From the NCBI GenBank assembly GCA_026193295.1, contig JAPHSB010000028.1, forward strand, positions 1 through 11,646: a stretch of DNA of 11,646 nucleotides, given 5' to 3'. Below the pieces are notes generated by a model. The model was not told the origin of the DNA, did no database searches, and saw only the letters and a list, made by a program, of their open reading frames with translations. Position numbers and translations under genes: made by a program. The DNA is from Lysobacterales bacterium. GTDB lineage: Bacteria; Pseudomonadota; Gammaproteobacteria; Xanthomonadales; SZUA-36. Shown piece after piece: positions 1 to 6,171 of this stretch. The first letter of the stretch is position 1. The number at the start of each line of letters is the position of its first letter.

Positions 1-245
1 GGATTGAGCCCGATATGGGAAACGATCAGGCGTTCCACCTGGCCGTTTCGCAGCAGGTGGTCAACGCCCATGCCGGCCTCGTTGGCATCGTTCTTGATCA
101 GGGTCAGTCGCCTGCTGTTGCGCCGGACCAGTTCGTCGATCAGGCAGAACGGAGTGCCGGGAACGCCGAATCCCCCAACCATCACCGTGGCTCCGTCGGG
201 AATGCGCTCGATCGCCTTTGCAATGCCTGTGGTTTTGTCGATCAA
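1..245 (-). CDS. CoA-transferase subunit A (3-oxoacid / acetate type), C-terminus cut off by the window edge
   Basis: Only the first 81 codons are inside the window. The translation carries DGATVMVGGFGVPGTP at about residues 16-31. This fits the family I CoA-transferase signature [DN][GN]xx(aliphatic)3GGFxxxGxP. It is followed by LIDELVRR, a KNDANEAGMGVDHLLRNGQ segment and IVSHIGLN, as expected for an alpha subunit. These enzymes move CoA between an acyl-CoA (succinyl- or acetyl-CoA) and a keto acid, working with a B subunit that should lie just left of the window. The start is a TTG at 245-243 giving (M)IDKTTGIAKAIERIPDG, which matches the usual family N-terminus. No good Shine-Dalgarno sequence precedes it, and an in-frame stop lies about 33 codons upstream. 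An open frame at 61-486 on the same strand is out of register and has no family motif. The gene lies 215 bases downstream of the M16 peptidase on the same strand, and co-transcription is likely but not shown. The exact acid substrate cannot be told. Confidence 0.88.
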   Translation of the reverse strand, partial: MIDKTTGIAKAIERIPDGATVMVGGFGVPGTPFCLIDELVRRNSRRLTLIKNDANEAGMGVDHLLRNGQVERLIVSHIGLN

Positions 246-460
246 TGGTTTGCGTTGTTTCCGAGCCTGGCCGCGAGGCCTTTTGCCATGAACCGGCTTC
301 GTTGCTGCCAACCGCCCGCCGCAGCCAAAGCCCCTTCATCCTCCCCGATGGCAGAGAATAGACGAAGCTTCCGTCCGTCGCTAGCGGCAAGTCGAGGAGT
401 CGGCGAGCTGCCGCGCGAAAAGGGCTGGAGCGAGACCATCCCGCGAGACTACCAGGAGCT

Positions 461-2989
461 TCAGGGCATGGGGTTGCGCACGGCAATGACGGCGCCGGCC
501 GTGAACTCGGGAAGGATGGCGAGGACGTCTTCCCGCGTCACGTGGCCGAGCGCGGCCGACAGGGTCTCGTAATCCACCAGTTCCCCGTACCACAGCCACT
601 CCCGGGACAGGCGGTCAGCGAGTTCGGCATTGCTTTGGGCCGCGCTGACAAAGCGGCCAAGCAGGTGCCTGCGCGCCTCTTCGATCTCGGCCTGGGATGG
701 CGGCTCCTGCTGCAGGCGCTCCAGCTCGGAGCGGAGCAGGTCACGCATCGCGGGCAGCTGGGCCGGATCGACTCCGATATCCAAAGTGATCCAGCCGTCC
801 ACGCCGTTTGAGCGGTACGCGCTGTCTATGTAGTAAACCAACCCGCGCCGGCTGATGGCCTCCTTGCCGAGCCGCCCTTCGTAACCGTGGCTCAGGATGT
901 ACAGAGCCATCCGCCAGGCGGCGGCGCCCGGTGCGGCCGGTCCGGGAGCCCGCACGAGGTACCCCAGGCGCTCCTGGGCCACCGGTCGCTCGAGTATGGA
1001 CTCGAGCTCCAGCCGGACTGTCTGGTTCACGCCACGCGGGGCCGGCGCCCGGGCCGGCGGCATGCCGCCGAACGTGCTTTGCAGCAACGGTTGGACGACG
1101 TCCGGGTCGAAATCGCCACTGACGACGAAGAGCAGTGGCCGGACGGGGCCCGCCGGCACCTGCCCCGAGAGCCCGAGGAGGTCGCCAAAATGGGCGTGCA
1201 AGCGCTCACCCGGATCGCTAGCGGAGCCCGCGGTCTCCTGCGCCTCGACGCGGTATTCCTCGAGGGCCTCACGCAGGCCGGTGGCCGTGCCTTCCAGTTC
1301 GTCCGGCAGGAGTTGGAAATCCAGCGAGGTCACGCCGTCGAGCGGCTCACCCGGCCGGCTGTCCCCAAGCCCCAGCGCAACATCGCCGTCTACGACCACC
1401 TTCAGCAGCACGGTAGGCGACAGCGGTGATGGCTGCATGATCAGCGGTACCCCGTTTCGCAGTTGACTGATCGTTGCCCCAAGCGCCACCCTGCCCGCGG
1501 CCTTGCCCGCCATGCGGGTCTTCCCGCCGGGCGCGGCCTCACGTCGGCCCAGGTCACTTCCGGCACCGATGCCGGCGCCATCGTTCACCGGGCCCGGGCG
1601 GGCTACGGCAGCCCCACCGGCTGCCTCTGAATTCCGGGGGACATACCAACCGATCGTTCGCTGCCACGGCTGCAGCCAGGAATCGAGCACGCGCTTCAGG
1701 TCCGCAACTTGCGCGGCGTGGACGGCTGCGGGCAGGCCGTTCAGCGCCGCGAGCGCGTCCATGCCGCCAAAGAATGCCAACTGGTGCGCCGCGTCCTCGG
1801 TCGTCTCGACATCGAACAGCAATTCGCGCGCGACGGCTGTGCGGGCCCGCTGCAAAGCCTGCTCCGCGCCCGGCCCGCCCGCGCTCAGCACGGTATCGAG
1901 TTCGGCGAGGGACTCCTGCACGGCGGTCTCCAGGGCCCTTTCGTCACCGTCGGCGGGCAAGGTCCCGGAAACCATGAATATGTAATCCTGATCGGACGGC
2001 GGAAACCACGTGGTGATGTGTTCCGCGGCCCGGCCCAGAGGTGAATCGGCACGGGCCGGAGTGCCCCAGTCATTCTGCAGGAAACTGACGCCGGAGCCGC
2101 CCGCCAACATTTCCTGGAGCAGCAGGAACGATGCAAAATCCGGGCTATGCACCGACGGCGCCCGCCAGGCTATCTTGAAATGCTTTGCTTCGACCGGGCC
2201 GCTTAGGCCGACGCGGCGTTCGCCCTGCTGCGGCGGCTCCAGCGTACGCGGGTCCGGCGTGGCAGCGCGCCCCTCGAATGATCCGAACAGGCGCTGCACC
2301 CGCTGGATGACATCGGCTGTGCGCACGTCACCGACCACCGCCAGAACCGCGTTGCCGGGCTGGTAGTGCCGCTTGTAGAACTCGACCACTTCGGCGTGGC
2401 GTATGCCGGCGACGTCGCTCTCCCAGCCAATCGTGTTGTTACGGTAGGGATGCGCCAGGAAGCTGACGTACAGCACGTGGTCCTGCAGCACCGCCATGGG
2501 ATCGTTCTCGTAGCCATGCATTTCCGCCAGCACGGCGCCAATCTCTGCCTTGACATCGGCTTCGGGAATCAGCAGCCGCGTCATCCGGTCCGCTTCGATG
2601 CGCAGCAGGAGGTCGAGTTGCTCCCTCGGCGCCGTGGCGAAATAGGTAGTCTGGTCCAGCCAGGTGTAGCCGTGCCACTCGCCGCCGGCGGCGTAAATGG
2701 AGCTCACCAGCTGCGTGTCCGGAAAATTCTCGCTGGAGCGGAAGGCCATGTGCTCGAGGAAATGGGCCAGCCCGGTAGCGCCGAGTGCTTCGTGCTTGGC
2801 GCCCACCCGGTAGAGCATCTGCACGCTGACCAGTGGGAATGCCGGTTCCTCCAGCACGAGCACGGTCAGGCCGTTGTCCAGCCGCTCGACCGTCGCGGCG
2901 GTCAGGTCGAGGCCGGCCGCGGCCAGGTTGGGCCACAGGAAGACGGCGAGCACCAACAGCGTCTGCCGCACCCGGCTGGCCGCTCTCAT
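461..2989 (-). CDS. Secreted M16 family zinc metallopeptidase (insulinase/pitrilysin-like)
   Basis: The product is an 842-residue two-half M16 peptidase. Residues 1-25 form a signal peptide (two Arg, hydrophobic core LLVLAVFLW, then LAAAG), so it should act in the periplasm or envelope on small unfolded peptides. The inverted zinc motif HFLEH is at residues 76-80 (H76, H80 ligands, E79 catalytic). The downstream pair E149 and E156 (EIGAVLAE) sits 76 residues after H80, where the third zinc ligand belongs, so the N-terminal half looks active. GYTWLDQTTYF (107-117) and HPYRNNTIGW (180-189) are also typical. The second half (about 501-842) lacks HxxEH, as usual for the inactive half. It contains SRRGLVYYIDSAYR, the region that lines the chamber in relatives. 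A 50-residue Ala/Gly-rich linker (about 452-500) joins the halves, and the first subdomain of the second half looks shorter than usual. The ATG overlaps the aminotransferase stop (ATGA), which implies translational coupling. The substrate is unknown. Confidence 0.93.
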   Translation of the reverse strand: MRAASRVRQTLLVLAVFLWPNLAAAGLDLTAATVERLDNGLTVLVLEEPAFPLVSVQMLYRVGAKHEALGATGLAHFLEHMAFRSSENFPDTQLVSSIYAAGGEWHGYTWLDQTTYFATAPREQLDLLLRIEADRMTRLLIPEADVKAEIGAVLAEMHGYENDPMAVLQDHVLYVSFLAHPYRNNTIGWESDVAGIRHAEVVEFYKRHYQPGNAVLAVVGDVRTADVIQRVQRLFGSFEGRAATPDPRTLEPPQQGERRVGLSGPVEAKHFKIAWRAPSVHSPDFASFLLLQEMLAGGSGVSFLQNDWGTPARADSPLGRAAEHITTWFPPSDQDYIFMVSGTLPADGDERALETAVQESLAELDTVLSAGGPGAEQALQRARTAVARELLFDVETTEDAAHQLAFFGGMDALAALNGLPAAVHAAQVADLKRVLDSWLQPWQRTIGWYVPRNSEAAGGAAVARPGPVNDGAGIGAGSDLGRREAAPGGKTRMAGKAAGRVALGATISQLRNGVPLIMQPSPLSPTVLLKVVVDGDVALGLGDSRPGEPLDGVTSLDFQLLPDELEGTATGLREALEEYRVEAQETAGSASDPGERLHAHFGDLLGLSGQVPAGPVRPLLFVVSGDFDPDVVQPLLQSTFGGMPPARAPAPRGVNQTVRLELESILERPVAQERLGYLVRAPGPAAPGAAAWRMALYILSHGYEGRLGKEAISRRGLVYYIDSAYRSNGVDGWITLDIGVDPAQLPAMRDLLRSELERLQQEPPSQAEIEEARRHLLGRFVSAAQSNAELADRLSREWLWYGELVDYETLSAALGHVTREDVLAILPEFTAGAVIAVRNPMP

Positions 2990-4374
2990 GCAACCGCGCC
3001 CAGTGGCAGTCCCAGCTCTGCTGCCAGGGCATCCAGGCTGGCGCGCAGCAAGCCCATCAGCTCAGCCACTTCATCGGGGGTGATGATCAGGGGCGGGCAA
3101 ACCATGAAATGCTCACCCTCCAACCCCTCCCGGGTACGGCGCGAATAGATGATCAGGCCGCGCTCATAAGCCAGCTCGACCAGGCGCGAATGCGCGTTCA
3201 GGCGAGCCGGCAGGGGCTGCATGGTGGCCCGGTCGGCAACCAGCTCGAAGGCCAGCAACAGCCCTTTCCCGCGGACGTCACCGATGAAGGGGTATTCGTG
3301 CATCAGGCCCTCGAGTTGCTGCTTGAGCGCCGCGCCCGTCTTCTGCGCCCGGCCCATCAGGTCCTGTTCCAGCAATTCGCGGGTCACCGCCAGGCCGGCA
3401 GCGCAGGCCAGGGGATTCCCGGCGTAGGTGTAGCCATGCTGGAAACCGCCGGCGTCCAGCACCTGTTCGATGATGGGGTCGTCGGCGATCATCGCGCCCA
3501 AGGGCGCATAGCCCGCCGCCAGCCCCTTGGCCAGCGCGATGATGTCCGGCTTGATGTTCCAGTGCTCGGCAGCGAGGTAGCGGCCGGTGCGCCCCGCGCC
3601 GCTCATCACCTCGTCGTAGATCAGCAGCACGCCGAACTCGTCGCAAATCTCGCGAATGCGACCGTAGTAGCTGTCCGGGGCGACCAGCGCACCGGTGGAG
3701 GCGCCTCCCACCGGTTCCATGATAAACGCCAGCACACTGTCCGGCCCCAACTCGATGATCTTGTCACGCAGCATGTCGGCATAGCGCAGACCCCGCTCCT
3801 GTTCATTCAGGTCGTCGCGATCCAGATAGCAGCGAGGGGCCGGAATATGCGGCATGCGGCGCATCATCGGCAGGAACGGATCGGTGAGGGGTCGGTATCC
3901 GGTCACGGCCAGGGCTCCCATGGTCGATCCGTGGTAGGACGGATTGCGGGAAATCACCTGCCAGCGGCTGCCTTCGCCACGCGCCAGGGCGTACTGGCGC
4001 GCCAGCTTGGTGCAGCTTTCGACCGCCTCTGAGCCTCCGGAGACGAAAAAGACTTTTTCGTGTCCAGGCGGGCACAGGTCGGCGATCAGCGTGGCCAGGC
4101 GCTCGGCCGGCTCGTTTTCGAAATGCAGACGGTAACCGAAGGCAGCAAGGTCCATCTGCTGTTTCATGGCCTCCAGCACGCGACGGTTGCCGTGGCCGAT
4201 GTTGGAGACCATGGCGCCACTGCAGCCGTCCAGGTATCGCTTGCCGCTGCGGTCCCACAGGTACACGCCCTCCGCGCGATCCAGCAGGGGACGCCGTTGG
4301 CGCATCTGGTAAAACAGTCGCGAAGGATCGCCGGGATGCCAATCGTGCAAAGTGTTCAAGGAATGCTTCTCCAT
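2986..4374 (-). CDS. Class III PLP-dependent aminotransferase
   Basis: The 462-residue protein is full length for class III (omega) aminotransferases. Numbered from the ATG at 4374, visible motifs are: YLWDRSGKRYLDGCSGAMVSNIGHGN at the N-terminal active-site face (about 38-63); the phosphate-binding SGGSEAVE at 112-119; SYHGST (146-151), where the Tyr stacks on PLP; LIYDEVMSGAGRTG (251-264), with Asp254 for the pyridine nitrogen; and ALAKGLAAGYAPLGA (280-294), with Lys283 as the Schiff-base lysine. It should move an amino group from an amino acid, diamine or omega-amino acid to a keto acid in the cytosol. The family does not fix the substrate. The frame stays open to a TTG at 4482, but the extra 36 residues are not family-like and cover a palindrome (4411-4430) in the divergent promoter space. 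The ATG giving MEKHSLNTLHDWHPGDPS is therefore preferred. The gene overlaps the M16 gene by ATGA and is divergent from the symporter. Pairing with a CoA-transferase recalls the lysine-degradation yod locus of Bacillus, which is a suggestion only. Confidence 0.93.
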   Translation of the reverse strand: MEKHSLNTLHDWHPGDPSRLFYQMRQRRPLLDRAEGVYLWDRSGKRYLDGCSGAMVSNIGHGNRRVLEAMKQQMDLAAFGYRLHFENEPAERLATLIADLCPPGHEKVFFVSGGSEAVESCTKLARQYALARGEGSRWQVISRNPSYHGSTMGALAVTGYRPLTDPFLPMMRRMPHIPAPRCYLDRDDLNEQERGLRYADMLRDKIIELGPDSVLAFIMEPVGGASTGALVAPDSYYGRIREICDEFGVLLIYDEVMSGAGRTGRYLAAEHWNIKPDIIALAKGLAAGYAPLGAMIADDPIIEQVLDAGGFQHGYTYAGNPLACAAGLAVTRELLEQDLMGRAQKTGAALKQQLEGLMHEYPFIGDVRGKGLLLAFELVADRATMQPLPARLNAHSRLVELAYERGLIIYSRRTREGLEGEHFMVCPPLIITPDEVAELMGLLRASLDALAAELGLPLGAVA

Positions 4375-4516
4375 GCCGTATTCGGGCCAGATTGAAATTA
4401 AAGCCGGTTCAGAGGGGACCGGACCCCTCTCCGGGGCGGAACGAAACTCGACGACTTCGCGCAGGATAGAGAATAATAACAAATCGCCAAATGCCCCAGA
4501 TAGCGCCGCCTTCTGA
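4375..4516. promoter_or_regulatory. Divergent promoter region between aminotransferase and symporter
   Basis: These 142 bases separate two divergently transcribed genes, so promoters for both should lie here. An AT-rich patch at 4471-4480 (gaataataac) on the plus strand could serve as a -10 (TAATAA, 4474-4479) for the symporter. No convincing -35 is seen 17 bases before it. On the minus strand, TTTAAT/TAATTT around 4394-4400 is a weak -10 candidate for the aminotransferase. A 7-bp inverted repeat lies in the middle (separate entry) and could be an operator. Neither start codon has a strong Shine-Dalgarno sequence. Confidence 0.4.
4411..4430. repeat. Perfect 7-bp inverted repeat AGAGGGG-N6-CCCCTCT
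   Basis: AGAGGGG (4411-4417) and CCCCTCT (4424-4430) are perfect reverse complements around a 6-base loop ACCGGA. The loop core CCGG is itself palindromic, and CCGG also occurs on both flanks. The repeat lies in the divergent intergenic space, 36 bases upstream of the aminotransferase ATG. It may be an operator or a 5'-UTR hairpin of the aminotransferase message. It may also be a short dispersed GGGGAC/GTCCCC palindrome of the kind scattered in many proteobacterial genomes. There is no T-run on either side, so it is not a classical terminator. Confidence 0.65.
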
Positions 4517-5956
4517 ATGCACCTGCTCGACTACATCGCCATCACCCTTTATTTCGCCGTTCTACTGTGGGTGGGCTACCGCACCATGCGGAGCCAAAAG
4601 GCCGGCAGCGAGAGTGAATCGTTCATGGCCGCCGATCGCGACATGAACCTGCTGCAGACCACCGCCACAACGGCCGCCACCGACATCGGCGGCGGCTTCA
4701 GCATTGCCATGGGCGGCCTCGGTTTCACGCTCGGTATTTCAGGCTCGTGGCTGATCGCCGTTTCGGGCCTCAGCATCGTGCTCGCATCGTTCCTGATGGT
4801 GCCGCGCGTGAAGCGCTGGGCCGATCGGGTCAAGGGACTGACCACGGGCGACCTGTTCGAAGCGCGCTTCGACCGGCGCACCGGCAGCGTGGCGGCAATC
4901 GTCATCGCGCTGGCCTGGTTCACCTTCGTCGGCGGGCAGATCATCGCCGGCGGCAAATTGCTGCAGGTCACGCTGGGCATGAACCTCGAGTTGGCCATCT
5001 TCCTGGCCGGCGCGGTAATCCTGGCCTATACCGCGATGGGCGGCCTCAAGGCGGTGATCCACACCGACGTGTTCCAGATGATTGTGCTGTTTGTCGGCAT
5101 CATCCTTATCCTGGTGCCGATCGGCCTGGTCCGTGTCGGCGGCTGGGGCGGCCTGGTCGCGCAGCTGTCGGCCAATCCGGAAACCGCCAGCCTGGTGCGC
5201 TGGAACGCAGTCAGCTGGAAGCAGGCACTTGGCTGGTTCTTCGCGATTTTCCCGATCTGGTTCATATCCATCGCTGCGCTGCAACGCATTATCGCGGCGC
5301 GCGACGAACGGACCGCCCGCCGCGCCTTCCTGTTCACCGGCGTGCCAATCGAATGGCCCTTATTTGCTGTGGGCAGTACCCTGGTTGGTTTGTTCGCGCG
5401 GGTACTGATGCCGGACCTGGCGGACGCCGAGCTGGCCACCCCGAGTATGATCCTGGCGCTGCTCCCGGTCGGCCTCGCTGGGATCGTGATCGCGGCTTAC
5501 ATCGCGGCGGTGATGTCCAGCGCGGATTCGTGCCTCATCGGGCCGGTCACCATCCTGACCAACGACGTGTACCGGAAACTATACCGGCCGCAGGCGCGCA
5601 GCGCCGAACTGTTGCGGGTGGCGCGGGTGCTGACGGGCGTGCTGGGGGTGTTGGCGATCGCCCTGGCCTACCTGGCGCCCAGCGTGCTGGACCTGGTGCT
5701 TTACGCCTATACCTTCGGCGCGGCCGGTCTGTTTTTCCCGATGCTGGGTCTACTGTTCTGGCGGCGCACTACTGCAAGCGGCGCGTTTTGGAGCATGGTG
5801 CTGGGCGGCGGCAGCGCCGTCGCCTGGACCGTGGCGGGCGAGCCCTGGGGCTTCGCAGCTTCCTGGGCCGGCTGGGTGGTGGCCCTGCCGGTGTTGGTGA
5901 TCGTATCGTTGGCGACGCGGCACAGCCCGCAGGAAAATCCCGATTTGTTCCGATGA
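4517..5956 (+). CDS. Sodium:solute symporter (SSS family) integral membrane transporter
   Basis: The 479-residue inner-membrane protein has about 12-13 hydrophobic segments, starting with LLDYIAITLYFAVLLWVGY at residues 3-21. The SSS signature region YTAMGGLKAVIHTDVFQ is at 171-187. SSADSCL at 334-340 is the serine-rich stretch that forms part of the sodium site in this family. NDVYRK follows at 349-354, and a cytoplasmic LQRIIAARDERTARRA loop lies at 255-270. It should import a small solute with Na+, and family members take amino acids, proline, sugars, pantothenate, acetate or similar compounds. The sequence alone does not identify the solute. Its divergent position next to a class III aminotransferase suggests an amino acid or amine. 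The ATG at 4517 gives MHLLDYIAITLYF, a normal family N-terminus, although no clear Shine-Dalgarno precedes it. An intrinsic terminator follows about 20 bases after the stop codon. Confidence 0.93.
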   Translation: MHLLDYIAITLYFAVLLWVGYRTMRSQKAGSESESFMAADRDMNLLQTTATTAATDIGGGFSIAMGGLGFTLGISGSWLIAVSGLSIVLASFLMVPRVKRWADRVKGLTTGDLFEARFDRRTGSVAAIVIALAWFTFVGGQIIAGGKLLQVTLGMNLELAIFLAGAVILAYTAMGGLKAVIHTDVFQMIVLFVGIILILVPIGLVRVGGWGGLVAQLSANPETASLVRWNAVSWKQALGWFFAIFPIWFISIAALQRIIAARDERTARRAFLFTGVPIEWPLFAVGSTLVGLFARVLMPDLADAELATPSMILALLPVGLAGIVIAAYIAAVMSSADSCLIGPVTILTNDVYRKLYRPQARSAELLRVARVLTGVLGVLAIALAYLAPSVLDLVLYAYTFGAAGLFFPMLGLLFWRRTTASGAFWSMVLGGGSAVAWTVAGEPWGFAASWAGWVVALPVLVIVSLATRHSPQENPDLFR

Positions 5957-5963
5957 CAATGAT

Positions 5964-6002
5964 GGGGTCAGAGTAAAGGGTCAGAGTGGTTACTCTGACC
6001 CC
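5964..6002. repeat. Duplicated GGGTCAGAGT motif with inverted copy
   Basis: GGGTCAGAGT occurs directly repeated at 5965-5974 and 5978-5987, and inverted as ACTCTGACCC at 5992-6001. From general familiarity, short GGGGTCAGAGTAAA-type sequences are recurrent intergenic elements in proteobacterial genomes and often sit beside small transposase genes. No transposase is present here. The second direct copy and the inverted copy form the stem of the terminator described separately. The element may be a mobile palindrome reused as a terminator. Confidence 0.6.
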
Positions 6003-6008
6003 TTTTTT
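5975..6008 (+). terminator. Intrinsic terminator downstream of the symporter
   Basis: GGGTCAGAGT (5978-5987) pairs perfectly with ACTCTGACCC (5992-6001) around a GGTT loop. One extra C and then six T residues (6003-6008) follow. An A-tract (5975-5977) precedes the stem and could pair with the T-run. This is a textbook rho-independent terminator for plus-strand transcription, placed 19 bases after the symporter stop. The AAA on the far side makes it only weakly suited to the opposite strand. Confidence 0.85.
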
Positions 6009-6010
6009 CA

Positions 6011-6042
6011 GCGTCAACAACTGGCGGAGGGAATGTTGACGC
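6011..6042. repeat. 9-bp inverted repeat GCGTCAACA-N14-TGTTGACGC
   Basis: GCGTCAACA (6011-6019) and TGTTGACGC (6034-6042) are perfect reverse complements separated by 14 bases. They lie between the two terminators in the space between convergent genes, where no promoter is expected. No T-run follows it, so it does not look like another terminator. It may be a remnant of a mobile palindromic element together with the adjacent GGGTCAGAGT repeats, or a protein-binding site. Its function is unknown. Confidence 0.6.
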
Positions 6043-6115
6043 GTGGCATCGCGCATTGAGACTCTCCCGATCAGGTGCCGGATTTGACCCAGTATGCGGG
6101 CGACGCCAGTCCCGG

Positions 6116-6149
6116 AAAAGGAAAGTGCCCCGCAAGCGGGGCACTTTCC
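6116..6149 (-). terminator. Strong hairpin terminator downstream of the TonB-dependent receptor
   Basis: GGAAAGTGCCCC (6120-6131) is perfectly complementary to GGGGCACTTTCC (6138-6149). Two further G-C pairs can close towards a tiny AA-centred loop, so the stem is 12-13 bp. Read on the minus strand, the stem is followed by TTTT (6119-6116). It begins 22 bases past the receptor stop codon, where a terminator is expected. Confidence 0.85.
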
Positions 6150-6171
6150 GCAGCATAAAGAGCGCAGGCGC

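Noticed and set aside
61..486. Open minus-strand frame covering the CoA-transferase start
   Set aside because: It is in a different register from the frame that carries the GGFGVPGTP signature. Its own translation is low-complexity.
2366..3148. 260-codon plus-strand frame opposite the M16 peptidase start
   Set aside because: It is antisense to the signal peptide and zinc-site region of a well-supported gene, with no family features.
2833..4032. Long plus-strand open frame (399 codons) opposite the aminotransferase
   Set aside because: It is antisense to a gene with complete class III motifs. Its translation is compositionally biased (Arg, Gln, Ala) and carries no recognisable domain, a usual effect of GC-rich codon use.
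4375..4482. N-terminal extension of the aminotransferase from a TTG at 4482
   Set aside because: The 36 extra residues are not family-like, would leave only 34 bases to the divergent gene, and span a GC-rich palindrome.
4747..5976. 409-codon plus-strand frame overlapping the symporter
   Set aside because: It is out of frame with a clear SSS transporter. The product is Arg/Gly/His-rich with no membrane segments or family motif.
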